Assembly (NCBI GenBank): GCA_902797025.1
Contig: CADBRN010000039.1
Location: forward strand, 1 to 51,485
Origin: an uncultured Lachnospiraceae bacterium
GTDB taxonomy: Bacteria > Bacillota > Clostridia > Lachnospirales > Lachnospiraceae
DNA length: 51,485 nucleotides
Reading direction: 5' to 3'
Part shown: piece by piece, positions 17,272-26,403 of the stretch
Numbering within the stretch: position 1 is the stretch's first letter
Layout of the letters: the number at the start of each line of letters is the position of its first letter
The notes under the pieces: model-generated
Databases searched by the model: none
What the model was told of the DNA's origin: nothing
Seen by the model: the letters and a program-made list of their open reading frames with translations, nothing else
Program-made: the position numbers and the translations under genes

Positions 17272-17317
17272 AAAAAACGGCACTGGAAATTTATGATAGA
17301 ACTGACGTGGAGGCAGC

Positions 17318-17848
17318 ATGAAGAAAAGGGACCACCGGAATTTTGACCATTCCAATCCGGATAATGATAAGAAGTTGAATGATTTTTTAAAACGATTTGC
17401 TCACCGCGTCGAGCGCGGAGTCGAATTCGGGATGGCAGTGATCGTGATCATCGCAGTCGCACTGGAAATCTTTCACCTTATCCCGATGATCGGAGCACTG
17501 GCGAACGCGCCGACCGGAGCAGGCCTCTACGATGAATTTCTCGGATACGTTCTCGACATCGTCATCGGCGTCGAGTTTTTCCGTCTTCTCGCCGCCCCGG
17601 ATCTCAAAGTGGTTCTTGAGGTTATGATGTTCGCGGTGACGCGCCACATGATCGTCGAAGAAACGACCTCCCTCGAAAACCTGCTGACCATCATCGGCAT
17701 CGGGATCCTCGCTTATCTGCAGTACTTTCTCTCGGTCTCCGAGAAAAAACATTCCTTCTTTCTTCATCTGAAGAACCGGCACCGGGCAGGTAAAGAGGAT
17801 TCCGTTTCCGGCGAGGCCGATCCGGACAGGAAAGACGCCGATTCATAA
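17318..17848 (+). CDS. PsiE-like small integral membrane protein
   Basis: A 176-residue protein with a charged N-terminus (about 1-38), four likely membrane helices (about 38-58, 70-92, 98-115 and 122-140), and a hydrophilic acidic and basic tail. The segment with FRLLAAPDLKVVLEVMMFAVTRHMIVEE resembles the phosphate-starvation-inducible PsiE family; its short conserved parts are VTRHMIVEE and LENLLTIIGIGIL. The molecular function of that family is unknown. It is a single gene read toward the pilus locus and its end lies 31 bases from the end of pilO. The start ATG follows GTGGAGG. Confidence 0.65.
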   Translation: MKKRDHRNFDHSNPDNDKKLNDFLKRFAHRVERGVEFGMAVIVIIAVALEIFHLIPMIGALANAPTGAGLYDEFLGYVLDIVIGVEFFRLLAAPDLKVVLEVMMFAVTRHMIVEETTSLENLLTIIGIGILAYLQYFLSVSEKKHSFFLHLKNRHRAGKEDSVSGEADPDRKDADS

Positions 17849-17879
17849 ATAACGGATACTGCAGGAAATTTCTGATTCG

Positions 17880-18545
17880 TCAGTCCGCGGAAGACGAGGA
17901 GGATGAGGCCGCATCGGACGCGGCCTGTTCTTTTTGATACTCATCCTGGGTGACAAGATTTCCGGAATCATCCAGAACCATGAGACCGCTCAGATCCGTT
18001 GCGCCGACGGTCGTCTCAAAAAACGTGACCGATACATCCGCCGTAACCGGGCCGTTCTGCAGACTTTCGGAACCGTCCGCATCCTCAAGTGTCATATTTC
18101 CGATCAGAAGACGGTATTTGCAGCCATACAGCTGACTGATGACACTCTCCGCCGCAGACAGATTTGCGGCGGTAAACGTCAGATCAATATCCCTGCGGAC
18201 CGTCGTGCCCTGCATATACGGATCCTTGAAATCAAAATTAAACGAGGTTGTGCCGCTGACAATCGTGTTCAGCTCATTGATCTCATTCGTCAGATTATCA
18301 TACGACGCAATCTCGCCGACCGAAATCGCCTGATTGTTTTCGACCGCCTCCTGCATCTTTTTGATCTGCTCCGCCTTTGCCTGTTCCTGCGCGATCTGCG
18401 CTTCCACATCGGTCGTATCATAGGAAGCCAGTTCATCCTGGAGCGGAATATATACGACGCGCCAGTAAAACAGCGCGATCAAAAGCGCCGCACCGATGAG
18501 CAGCAGAATCAATTCCCTTTTCGTAAACGCACGGTTCAGCTTCAA
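17880..18545 (-). CDS. pilO: PilO-like type IV pilus alignment protein
   Basis: A 221-residue bitopic membrane protein. A short basic N-terminus (AFTKRELIL) leads to one membrane helix (about residues 11-30), then a coiled coil rich in Glu, Gln and Lys (about 35-75) and a ferredoxin-like periplasm-type domain (85-190). The tail is serine-rich. This layout and its place after pilN and pilM match PilO, which with PilN and PilM links the pilus motor to the envelope. Sequence identity to known PilO is not obvious by eye, so the name rests on layout and position. Start overlaps pilN by four bases (ATGA type). It is the last gene of the run. Confidence 0.75.
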   Translation of the reverse strand: MKLNRAFTKRELILLLIGAALLIALFYWRVVYIPLQDELASYDTTDVEAQIAQEQAKAEQIKKMQEAVENNQAISVGEIASYDNLTNEINELNTIVSGTTSFNFDFKDPYMQGTTVRRDIDLTFTAANLSAAESVISQLYGCKYRLLIGNMTLEDADGSESLQNGPVTADVSVTFFETTVGATDLSGLMVLDDSGNLVTQDEYQKEQAASDAASSSSSSAD

Positions 18546-19279
18546 TTTCCCATCCCCTCCGTTTCCGTCTGTAGCTTCCGCTCCGCCATCTGATCGGACA
18601 GCGATTGTTTTTCCTCTTCCGTCGTTTCATCCTTTCCCGACGGCGATTTGAACGTCACACCGATCTGTGCGGTCACCGTTCCGTCGTTCTCTTCGTTCGT
18701 CGCAGTTGACGGAGAGACGTATGAGACGATATCCGACTGACGCAGCGCCGCGACGACGCCGGCGACTTCCGAGAGGGTCGTCCGGTCGATAAGCAGCGTG
18801 GCGGTATTATCCTCGATCGAGATACTCTGGATTCCTGAATTCACGACGACGTACTGATCGATCACTTGCATTATTTTCGCCCGGTCCTGCCGCGCACTCT
18901 CCTCGTCCGTCAGATCCCCGTCGCCGTAATGAACATACTTCGAATTGACATCGTTGTAGACATTGTTCGCGTCACGTAGCTGCTTCAGCGTATCCTCCTC
19001 GCGGTTGTACGCACTCTCTGCGACATTTACCTTCCGGATCTGATCGATCACCAGAAACTTCGTCGCGACTGCAAGCACGACGAGGAAAAGACCAAATACG
19101 ACCAGTTCAAATACGGTCCGTGCCGGGTCCTTTTCCTGCTGCAGAAGATTGATCGCGTTTTTTTTCGGATCGTTCGACTTCAATCCTCGTATCCCGGCTG
19201 ACAATCGTTTTTTTAAATCCGGCAATGTCCGTCCCTCCTTCATTGCGGTAGATTCTGTCAATGGCATCCGCTCTTTCAC
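18542..19279 (-). CDS. pilN: PilN-like type IV pilus assembly protein
   Basis: A 245-residue protein with a cytoplasmic N-terminus containing NAINLLQQEKDP, which resembles the INLL-P motif of PilN that docks into PilM. One membrane helix (about 58-82) follows, then a coiled coil and a ferredoxin-like domain ending near 220. A GTG at 19279 overlaps the pilM stop codon; an ATG four codons later (19267) or one twelve codons later (19243) may be used instead. It sits between pilM and pilO with overlapping ends, which suggests translational coupling. Confidence 0.82.
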   Translation of the reverse strand: MKERMPLTESTAMKEGRTLPDLKKRLSAGIRGLKSNDPKKNAINLLQQEKDPARTVFELVVFGLFLVVLAVATKFLVIDQIRKVNVAESAYNREEDTLKQLRDANNVYNDVNSKYVHYGDGDLTDEESARQDRAKIMQVIDQYVVVNSGIQSISIEDNTATLLIDRTTLSEVAGVVAALRQSDIVSYVSPSTATNEENDGTVTAQIGVTFKSPSGKDETTEEEKQSLSDQMAERKLQTETEGMGN

Positions 19280-20280
19280 GGCAGCAGCACTGCGCCCGCC
19301 GCGGCGCCGATGCGGGTCCGCTCCTCTCTTGCCAAAGCCGATCCCTCCATCAGCTCCGCGAGATCCACCAGCGGCATCTCAATATTGCTTCTCAGCTCAT
19401 CCATCAGCCCCTGGAAGCAGCTTCCGCCTCCGCAGTAATAGACCCGGTCCAGATTGTTATCCGGATTATTGAAACTGTAAAAGTTCAGCACCCGCATCAC
19501 CTGCATCGCCATATTTCCGTAAATCGTCTCGAGATCCTGCAGATCATCCGTTCCGCTCTCTCCGGTGGAATGCTCTTTTCGCATCATGACGGTGTGTTCG
19601 TCCTGCCCGGTCGCGTTTGAAATCGCCGTGATCAGCTGATTACAGCCCGGTTCAAGGGACCGCGTGACCTCGTAGATGCCGCGCCGGTAGAAATGAACTT
19701 TCAGGGATCCGTGTCCGAGATCGAGAATCACATAATCCTTCTCCCCCGGTGTCATGGCCTGCTTCACCTCATGATTGCGGAGGAGCCTTCCATAACAGAG
19801 TTCTTCCGGAACGATCGCACGGAGCTTCAGATGTGCCCTCCGGAACATCTGCCTGTACGCATCCAGCATCTTCTTCTTCGCTGCGGCGAGCAGCAGATCC
19901 AGATTTCTGTCATCGCTTCCGAGCACCGCGTAGTCATAAAAATACGATCCGATGTCCTCCGTGATAAACTCATGAAACTCATACGGGATATTCACCGCCA
20001 GCTGTTTCGCCGTCATTTTCGGCATCGTCGACCGGCGGATGTAGCATCCGTCCGCAGGCAGAGCTGCCGCGCAGGTCTTCGTATGGATCTCGTTTGCCTT
20101 TATCTGCTCGCTGATAAAATCCGCCATCGCGCCATACGACATAATCCGGCCGTCCTTCACCAGATGATCCGGCATCTTCACGCACACCGCGAAAGAAGGA
20201 ATCCCGTCTTCACAAAGCGCTATTTTCAGATATCCGGACCCGATATCAAAACCGAGCATTCTCTGATTTGCCATTTTCAT
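19276..20280 (-). CDS. pilM: PilM, actin-like type IV pilus assembly protein
   Basis: A 334-residue cytosolic actin-fold protein related to FtsA. Visible parts are LGFDIGSGYLKIAL (phosphate 1), VILDLGHGSLKVHFY (phosphate 2, near residue 185) and VYYCGGGSCFQGLMDEL (adenosine site, near 285). It binds the N-terminal tail of PilN and, in Gram-negative systems, connects to PilB. Order pilM-pilN-pilO is conserved here, whereas pilP and pilQ are missing, as expected in a cell with no outer membrane. Confidence 0.93.
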   Translation of the reverse strand: MKMANQRMLGFDIGSGYLKIALCEDGIPSFAVCVKMPDHLVKDGRIMSYGAMADFISEQIKANEIHTKTCAAALPADGCYIRRSTMPKMTAKQLAVNIPYEFHEFITEDIGSYFYDYAVLGSDDRNLDLLLAAAKKKMLDAYRQMFRRAHLKLRAIVPEELCYGRLLRNHEVKQAMTPGEKDYVILDLGHGSLKVHFYRRGIYEVTRSLEPGCNQLITAISNATGQDEHTVMMRKEHSTGESGTDDLQDLETIYGNMAMQVMRVLNFYSFNNPDNNLDRVYYCGGGSCFQGLMDELRSNIEMPLVDLAELMEGSALAREERTRIGAAAGAVLLP

Positions 20281-20328
20281 ACCTCTAAATCAAACACGAT
20301 CCCGTCCAAAACCGGATTCTCCCATCGC

Positions 20329-21129
20329 TTATCCGATACCGGCAAGACGTAGATACCACCTCAGAAACGCGCCGCCGAACAGAAGACACACATATGCGGA
20401 AAGCGATATCGCAGGTCCGAACGGAATCTTCTTTTTCCTGAGAAAAGCGGTCATCAGCAGGCCCGTCACACAGGAAAGGATCAAATGAAACAGCCCGATC
20501 CACGGTCCGAGATACAGCCCGGAGGCGAACAGCAGCTTGATGTCGCCGCCGCCCATCCCGGCAGTCTTCCGGATCCGTTCGAAGATCAGATCGATCACCA
20601 GGACGCCTCCGCCGATGAGCAGACCGCCTGCAAGACCGCGAAGCGCACAGCCTTTCGGATCACCGGATAAAAGAAGAAACGGGACCCACCAGATCAGCAT
20701 TGCTGCGATAAATCCGTCCGGTATCACCATCGCCATCCGGTCCACGAAAGAGAGACCGAGAAGGATCGCAGAAAGCACCATGCACGTCAGTGTCTCCGCA
20801 TCGAATCCGAACCGGAGAAACGCGCCGAGCCATGCAGACCCCAGAAGGATCTCCGCCGTGACGGAATCCGCCGGGATCTTCGCGCCGCAGTATCGGCATC
20901 TGCCTTTCAGAAACACGTATCCGAGAACCGGAACGAGATCCGCGGCGCCCAGGACATGACCGCACGCGTCGCAGTGGCTCCTGCCCGACAGGACGCTCTC
21001 ATGGTGCACGGTGCGCCACGCGAGGCAGTCGATGAAACTGCCGAACGCGCTGCCAAGCACGAACGTCAGAAAGCCACTCCATATCACAAAGGCAGGTGTA
21101 AAATGATTCCACATCCATTCAACCGTCAT
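20329..21129 (-). CDS. pilD: Prepilin peptidase (PilD-type)
   Basis: A 266-residue membrane aspartyl protease that cleaves prepilins after the conserved Gly and, in bifunctional members, N-methylates the new N-terminus. About eight helices are seen. The cytoplasmic zinc-binding loop carries two CxxC pairs, CDACG (near residue 53) and CRYCG (near 78). The two catalytic aspartates are in SFVDRMAMVIPD and MGGGDIKLL. The zinc loop suggests it keeps both protease and methylase activity. It lies 13 bases after pilC and should process the five prepilin-like proteins in this window. Confidence 0.95.
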   Translation of the reverse strand: MTVEWMWNHFTPAFVIWSGFLTFVLGSAFGSFIDCLAWRTVHHESVLSGRSHCDACGHVLGAADLVPVLGYVFLKGRCRYCGAKIPADSVTAEILLGSAWLGAFLRFGFDAETLTCMVLSAILLGLSFVDRMAMVIPDGFIAAMLIWWVPFLLLSGDPKGCALRGLAGGLLIGGGVLVIDLIFERIRKTAGMGGGDIKLLFASGLYLGPWIGLFHLILSCVTGLLMTAFLRKKKIPFGPAISLSAYVCLLFGGAFLRWYLRLAGIG

Positions 21130-21142
21130 AGTACATCACGCC

Positions 21143-22360
21143 TCAGAAAAGATTGTACATCGTAAACATCGGCAGATAAATCGAGATGACGATAAAGCCG
21201 GCGAAGAACGCGAGAAAAATCAGGATCGTCGGTTCAAGCCGGTTCAGCGCCTGCTTCGTCAGATGATCCGCTTCGTTGTCGAAATAGTCGCCGATGACGC
21301 GGAGGGTCTCGTCGAGATCACCGGTCTCCTCGCCGATGCCGGTCATCTGCCGGAGCGTATCCGGAAACTCCTCAACCTGCCGGATACAGTCTTTCAGTGA
21401 ACGGCCCGCCTCGATCATTCCCCGCATCTTGCGGACCTCATCCCGCAGCACTGCATTATTCAGAACATTCGCGGTCACTTCGATCGCGCGATTTACCGTT
21501 AGTCCCGATCCGAGCATGACGGACATCGTATCCGCAAACTGCGCCGCGCCCAGCGCGACATGAATTTTTCCGAGAACCGGCAGTTTCATGTCAAGCCTGC
21601 CCTTTGCCATTGCACCTTTTTCCGTGCGGAAATAGACCCGGAATCCGATCACTGCTCCGAGGATCACGAGAATAATCAGGATCCACCATTTCGAGAAAAA
21701 ATCCGACATGGCGATCATCGCCCGGGTAAGCGACGGGAGCTGTCCGTCCATCGAAGAAAACACCTGCGCAAGCGTCGGGATAACCTTCGCCATCACGATG
21801 ATCAGAACCACCGCTGCTACGGCCAGGACGAAGACCGGATACGTCATCGCCTGCTGAAGCTTCTCCCGGTTCTTCGCGGACTTGTCGTAATAATGGTGCA
21901 TACGCGTGAACGTATCCTCCAGGGTTCCTGCCTCCTCGCCGGCCCGGATCGATTCCGTGAAGGTCACGGGAAACACACCGTTTCCGTTCCGCTCGAATGC
22001 GGAAGCCACCGTGCTTCCCTCGGAGACATCCTCCGCGACCTCAGAGAGGATCTTCGCGATCTTTTTATTCTGCGTCTGTTCGGCGATCATGCTGACGCAG
22101 CGCGCGACCGGCATGCCTGCCTGAAGCATGATCTCAAACTGAGAACAGAGGATCGAAAGATCCCCGTCTTTCATTTTCGGTTTCCGGCTGATCTCCATCG
22201 TCAGAAACGAGCCGGTCTGTTCCTTCACCGGATTGATCGCGGTGATGACCGGACACGTCTCTTTGATTTTCTGCACCGCGGTCATCTCGTCCTGCGCGCG
22301 GACGACTCCCCGCACCGCTTTTCCGTCCGGTCCGATCGCCCTGTACTGAAACGTAATCAT
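21143..22360 (-). CDS. pilC: PilC, type IV pilus inner membrane platform protein
   Basis: A 405-residue GspF-family polytopic protein that forms the platform on which pilin is stacked. It begins with FQYRAIGPDGK, carries two copies of the GspF domain (about residues 65-190 and 270-395) and three membrane helices (about 168-190, 220-240 and 378-400). The typical LxQQ-MTYPVF block is present. The gene lies between pilT and the peptidase gene at 12- and 13-base spacings. Confidence 0.95.
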   Translation of the reverse strand: MITFQYRAIGPDGKAVRGVVRAQDEMTAVQKIKETCPVITAINPVKEQTGSFLTMEISRKPKMKDGDLSILCSQFEIMLQAGMPVARCVSMIAEQTQNKKIAKILSEVAEDVSEGSTVASAFERNGNGVFPVTFTESIRAGEEAGTLEDTFTRMHHYYDKSAKNREKLQQAMTYPVFVLAVAAVVLIIVMAKVIPTLAQVFSSMDGQLPSLTRAMIAMSDFFSKWWILIILVILGAVIGFRVYFRTEKGAMAKGRLDMKLPVLGKIHVALGAAQFADTMSVMLGSGLTVNRAIEVTANVLNNAVLRDEVRKMRGMIEAGRSLKDCIRQVEEFPDTLRQMTGIGEETGDLDETLRVIGDYFDNEADHLTKQALNRLEPTILIFLAFFAGFIVISIYLPMFTMYNLF

Positions 22361-22372
22361 ACCGATTTACTC

Positions 22373-23434
22373 CTAAAAAATCATTTTCCGCCTGAGCAGC
22401 TCCTGATCATTTCCCGCCTCAAGCGCCGTATCCGGTTTGATCAGCCCCCGGGAAGCGAGATCGATCAGACAATGATCCATCGTGACGCAGCCATCCTTCG
22501 CGGAAGTCTGAAGCGCATTCTGCATCTGAGGCGTCTTTCCTTCGCGGATCAGATTCCGTATTCCGGGGGTCACGATCATAATCTCACTTGCAAGAACCCT
22601 TCCCTTCCCCGAAGCTTTCGGGAGAAGCTGCTGGGAAACTACGGCGCGCAGCGTCGTTGAAAGCTGCATACGGATCTCACTCTGGCGCTCCGCCGGGAAA
22701 ACGCCCACCAGTCGATCGACGGAATCCACGGCTGAGTTTGTGTGCAGCGTCGCAAATACCAGATGCCCGGTCTCCGCTGCGACGAGCGCAGTCTCGATCG
22801 TGACATTGTCCCGCATCTCGCCGATCAGTATGATATCCGGATCCTCCCGGAGGATCGCCCGGAGTCCGTCCGGATACGATTCCGTATCCTTCCCGATCTC
22901 CCGCTGATTGATGAGACACAGATCCGGTTCATAGACATACTCGATCGGATCCTCCAGCGTGATAATATGCTCACGCCGCGTGTGATTGATCGCATCCAGA
23001 ATCGCGGCAAGCGTCGTAGACTTACCGCTTCCGGTCTCGCCGGTGATCAGAACAATCCCCTTATTGTAGCACGGAAACTGCATCGCGGCTTCCGGCAGGC
23101 CCAGCGTCTCGATCTCCGGGATATGGCTGCTCAGGATCCGGATCGCGGCCGCCAGAGCCCCCCGGGAGCGATAAAGATTGATGCGGACCCGCTCGCCGGC
23201 GATCGTCCGCGCCAGGTCCCACTCCCCGGTTTCTCCGATCTCATTCCTCTGCTCCCCGGCAAGCGACTTCGCAAGTTTCTCACAGTCCTCCGCGGTCAGA
23301 ATATCGCCGCAGAGATCACTGAGTTCCCCGTCGATCCGCACTTTCGGCGGGAGGCCGCAGGTAAGATGAATATCCGACGCTCCCATCGCGGCGGCGCTCT
23401 CCACGAGCATTTCCACATTCAAAGAGATTGCCAT
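22373..23434 (-). CDS. pilT: PilT, pilus retraction ATPase
   Basis: A 353-residue hexameric secretion ATPase that depolymerises the pilus. Walker A is GETGSGKSTT near residue 134, the Asp box is EDPIEY, Walker B is DIILIGEMRD, and the His box is ATLHTNSAVDS. The C-terminal IRNLIREGK motif separates PilT from PilB and is needed for retraction in known systems. Presence of this gene suggests a dynamic pilus able to pull, as in twitching, rather than a fixed fibre. It starts 40 bases after pilB. Confidence 0.96.
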   Translation of the reverse strand: MAISLNVEMLVESAAAMGASDIHLTCGLPPKVRIDGELSDLCGDILTAEDCEKLAKSLAGEQRNEIGETGEWDLARTIAGERVRINLYRSRGALAAAIRILSSHIPEIETLGLPEAAMQFPCYNKGIVLITGETGSGKSTTLAAILDAINHTRREHIITLEDPIEYVYEPDLCLINQREIGKDTESYPDGLRAILREDPDIILIGEMRDNVTIETALVAAETGHLVFATLHTNSAVDSVDRLVGVFPAERQSEIRMQLSTTLRAVVSQQLLPKASGKGRVLASEIMIVTPGIRNLIREGKTPQMQNALQTSAKDGCVTMDHCLIDLASRGLIKPDTALEAGNDQELLRRKMIF

Positions 23435-23474
23435 TTGCCTTTCCTTTCAAACACCTGACCGAAACCGGCAGGAT

Positions 23475-25145
23475 TTATTCTGTCCGCAGCGTCCGGATGA
23501 TCTCTTCGAGGGTCGTCGTTCCTTCTTCCGCCATCCGGTCCGCGTTCACGATCATCGGGGTGAAATCCGTCTCACCCGCAAGACGGCGAAACTCCTCCTT
23601 GTCGCCGCCGGAGGTGATGCAGTGCCGCAGCGCATTGTTCATCACCAGAATCTCGAACACACCGGTCCTGCCGCGGTAGCCCGTGTGGAAGCAGTAGTCG
23701 CACCCTTTTCCCCGGTAATAGTTCCTGCCGGGGAAATCTCTAACTTTTGCGAGACTGATTTCCGAAGGATCCGGCACATACTCCTCCCTGCAATGCGGGC
23801 AGATCCTGCGAAGCAGACGCTGTGAGATAATCCCGCGCAGGCCGCCGGCGATCAGATACGGTTCAACGCCCATATCCCGCAGACGGTCGATGGCAGAGAC
23901 CGCATCCTCCGTATGAATCGTCGAGATCACGAGATGTCCGGTCATCGCCGCACGCATCGCGATTTCCGCCGTCTCGCCGTCGCGGATCTCACCGACACAG
24001 ATGATGTCCGGGTCCTGACGCAAGATTGCCCGAAGCCCCGATGCGAAGGTAAGTCCGACCTTTTCGTTGATCTCCACCTGGACCGCACCGTCGATATGGT
24101 ATTCGACCGGATCCTCCAGCGTGATCAGATTCGTCTCCTCGGAAAGAAGCTCCCGCATGAGCGCGTACATCGTAGATGATTTTCCGCTTCCGGTCGGTCC
24201 GACGATGAGAATCACACCGCTCGAGAGCGACATCAGACGATCCAGTTTCTCATTCTCGCCGGCAGGAATGCCGATCCCGACTCTCGTAAGCTCTGTATCA
24301 CCGGCTCCCAGGAGACGGAGAACGATCTTCTCTCCGTAGATCGTCGGCAGCGTGGAGATTCGCAGATCCACTTCTTTTTCCCGCACCTGCAGCACCGCGC
24401 GGCCGTCCTGCGGCATCCGTCTCTCCACGATATCCATCTTTCCCATGACCTTCAGCCTTGAAATAACCGGTTCGATCAGATCCGACGGAACGGCCATAAT
24501 CCGATGCAGCCGCCCGTCGATCCTCATACGGATGATCATATCGCCTCCGGTCGGCTCAAAATGGATGTCGGAGGCCTTTTCCGTGACACCGCGCCCGATG
24601 ATCGAATTCACAAGCCGGATCGTCGGCGCATCCGCTTCATGCGCCTCCTCGTCGTTCACTGCGTCGTTCGAGATGCCTGCTTCCTCGCGCATCTGCTGCA
24701 TCGCCTCAGCGGCGCCCTCATTTCCGTATAGCACACTGATCGCGTGGCTCACAGCCGAACCTGCAGCGATCATCGGTACGATTCTTTTTCCGGAGGTATC
24801 CCGGGCGTACTCGATCGCCATAAAGTTCAGAGGGTCCTCCATCGCAAGAAACAGCGTATCCTTCGACATACGGACCGGTACAATGGAATATTTCTTCGCG
24901 CCATGCGCCGGAATCAGCCGGGACATCGAAGGATCAATATCAATCTTCGAGAGATCGATATAATCGATGCCGAGCTGAATCCGAAGTGTCTCGATCAGCT
25001 GACGTTCCGTGATGAATCCGTCGCCGACCAGTACCTCGCCCAGACGCTTGTGTTCCTCTTTCTGTTTTTCGAGTGCCTGCTGTAGCTGCTCCCTGTTGAT
25101 CACGCCCTGCTGAATCAGCATATCACCCAAACGTTTATTTTTCAT
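23475..25145 (-). CDS. pilB: PilB, pilus extension ATPase with N-terminal MshEN domain
   Basis: A 556-residue assembly motor. Residues 1-60 carry two 24-residue motifs, each starting RLGxxL and containing G-x-I then L-x-x-x-L-x-x-Q: 5-28 (RLGDMLIQQG...) and 34-57 (RLGEVLVGDG...), separated by five residues. This is the layout of the MshEN c-di-GMP-binding domain. The ATPase core has SDIHFEP near 192, Walker A GPTGSGKSS at 316-324, EDPVEY, DIICVGEIRDGET and TIHTEDAVS. A four-cysteine zinc site (CPHC near 444, CDYC near 476) is present, as is usual for PilB. The motor is therefore likely to be controlled directly by c-di-GMP. It is preceded by a 133-base gap after the cyclase gene. Confidence 0.95.
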   Translation of the reverse strand: MKNKRLGDMLIQQGVINREQLQQALEKQKEEHKRLGEVLVGDGFITERQLIETLRIQLGIDYIDLSKIDIDPSMSRLIPAHGAKKYSIVPVRMSKDTLFLAMEDPLNFMAIEYARDTSGKRIVPMIAAGSAVSHAISVLYGNEGAAEAMQQMREEAGISNDAVNDEEAHEADAPTIRLVNSIIGRGVTEKASDIHFEPTGGDMIIRMRIDGRLHRIMAVPSDLIEPVISRLKVMGKMDIVERRMPQDGRAVLQVREKEVDLRISTLPTIYGEKIVLRLLGAGDTELTRVGIGIPAGENEKLDRLMSLSSGVILIVGPTGSGKSSTMYALMRELLSEETNLITLEDPVEYHIDGAVQVEINEKVGLTFASGLRAILRQDPDIICVGEIRDGETAEIAMRAAMTGHLVISTIHTEDAVSAIDRLRDMGVEPYLIAGGLRGIISQRLLRRICPHCREEYVPDPSEISLAKVRDFPGRNYYRGKGCDYCFHTGYRGRTGVFEILVMNNALRHCITSGGDKEEFRRLAGETDFTPMIVNADRMAEEGTTTLEEIIRTLRTE

Positions 25146-25278
25146 AAAAGATCCCTGTCCCGAACAATCTTCCCATCCTCCGCAGAAAGCAAAGCGGCGG
25201 CACGTTTAATTTCTGACAATCAGCTCTATTCTAGACTCAAAACTCAATGCTGTCCATAGATCTCCCACGAAAAGCTCT

Positions 25279-26352
25279 TCAGCCGCCGATACAGTACCGG
25301 TTTTTCCCGTTTTTTTTGGCCTGATACTGGACCGCGTCCGCTGCAGTGTAAATCTCGCTGTAGTCCTTATAATTTCCCCGGTTGATTACACAGCCGATGC
25401 TGACACTGACGCAGTCCTGATTCTCCTCGGAAAGAACGATGTCCTGAATCTCCTCCCTGATCTCTTCCAGTCTTTTCCGGATGATCGTTTCGTCCTGAAG
25501 ATTTCTCGCATAGACGACAAACTCATCGCCGCCCATACGCATCACCACATCATCGGATCGGAAGATCGCACCCACGACCGCGGCGACGCTCTGCAGCACG
25601 AGATCTCCGGTGTGATGTCCGTACGTGTCATTGATATGCTTGAAATTATCCACATCAATCAGCAGGAACGCACCGCCCTCGCCCCTCTTCAGGCAGCTGT
25701 TGATCGTGACTTCTCCGCCTCTCCGGTTCAGAATCCATGTCAGCCCGTCGTGTTCAGCCGTATCGAGTGTATTGCGGTTCTGGCGGATCAGGTCGATCTG
25801 GATACCGGACATATGGACACTTCCGATTGCCGAAAGGACATTGACGAGTATCAGCCGGATCAGATCCGACATAAACACTTCTCCGTCAAAGTACACCATA
25901 GACAGCGCCACATAAACAACGGACGCCGCTGTGGTGAAAAGGATGACCCGGAACGGAGCGTCAAGAATACTGCAGGGCAGTGCGAGGAGGAGGATCATGA
26001 AAATCACTCCCATCCGGTTCGGCTCCACCGCCGTTTCAAACACGGCGTCCGCGGTCAGGATCATTCCGGTCCACACGTAAAACGAGACCGTCTCCCTCTC
26101 CCGTATCCGGCGGCGGATGCCAAACCAAATCGCCATGGAGAGCGCGATCACCACGAACAGAAAAATCGTCTCATCAAACAGCTCGGTCTTTCGGAACAGC
26201 ATCTGCATCAGAATCGCCATCCCCATCGCGGCCAGACACGCGATCTGTTCCCGTTCCATGGTGGATTCGTTTCTCCGGCTGATCTCCCGCCGGTATTTCT
26301 TCAGATCACTTTGCAAAAGCCGGTCTTTCAACCGGATAACCATCTGATTCAT
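25279..26352 (-). CDS. Membrane diguanylate cyclase (GGDEF) with I-site
   Basis: A 357-residue enzyme making c-di-GMP from two GTP. About six membrane helices occupy residues 37-185 and form the input part. The GGDEF domain (about 200-355) has the intact signature MGGDEF at 273-278, and the metal site in LIDVDNFKHIND. Residues 265-268 are RSDD, an RxxD five residues ahead of the signature, i.e. a product-inhibition site. The gene lies between the giant prepilin (51-base gap) and pilB (133-base gap), so it is probably part of the pilus operon and could supply c-di-GMP close to the PilB motor. Confidence 0.92.
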   Translation of the reverse strand: MNQMVIRLKDRLLQSDLKKYRREISRRNESTMEREQIACLAAMGMAILMQMLFRKTELFDETIFLFVVIALSMAIWFGIRRRIRERETVSFYVWTGMILTADAVFETAVEPNRMGVIFMILLLALPCSILDAPFRVILFTTAASVVYVALSMVYFDGEVFMSDLIRLILVNVLSAIGSVHMSGIQIDLIRQNRNTLDTAEHDGLTWILNRRGGEVTINSCLKRGEGGAFLLIDVDNFKHINDTYGHHTGDLVLQSVAAVVGAIFRSDDVVMRMGGDEFVVYARNLQDETIIRKRLEEIREEIQDIVLSEENQDCVSVSIGCVINRGNYKDYSEIYTAADAVQYQAKKNGKNRYCIGG

Positions 26353-26403
26353 CTATCTCATTCTTTCTTCCCATCTTGTTCAGCGGGGATATCAGAAGAA
26401 TTT

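Noticed and set aside
25146-25278. c-di-GMP riboswitch upstream of pilB
   Set aside because: Clostridial pilin genes can carry c-di-GMP riboswitches, so this gap and the leaders of pilA and the EAL operon were read for the GEMM-I core (GGGCAAACC, GACGCAAAGC). None was found. A class II element cannot be excluded without a covariance search.
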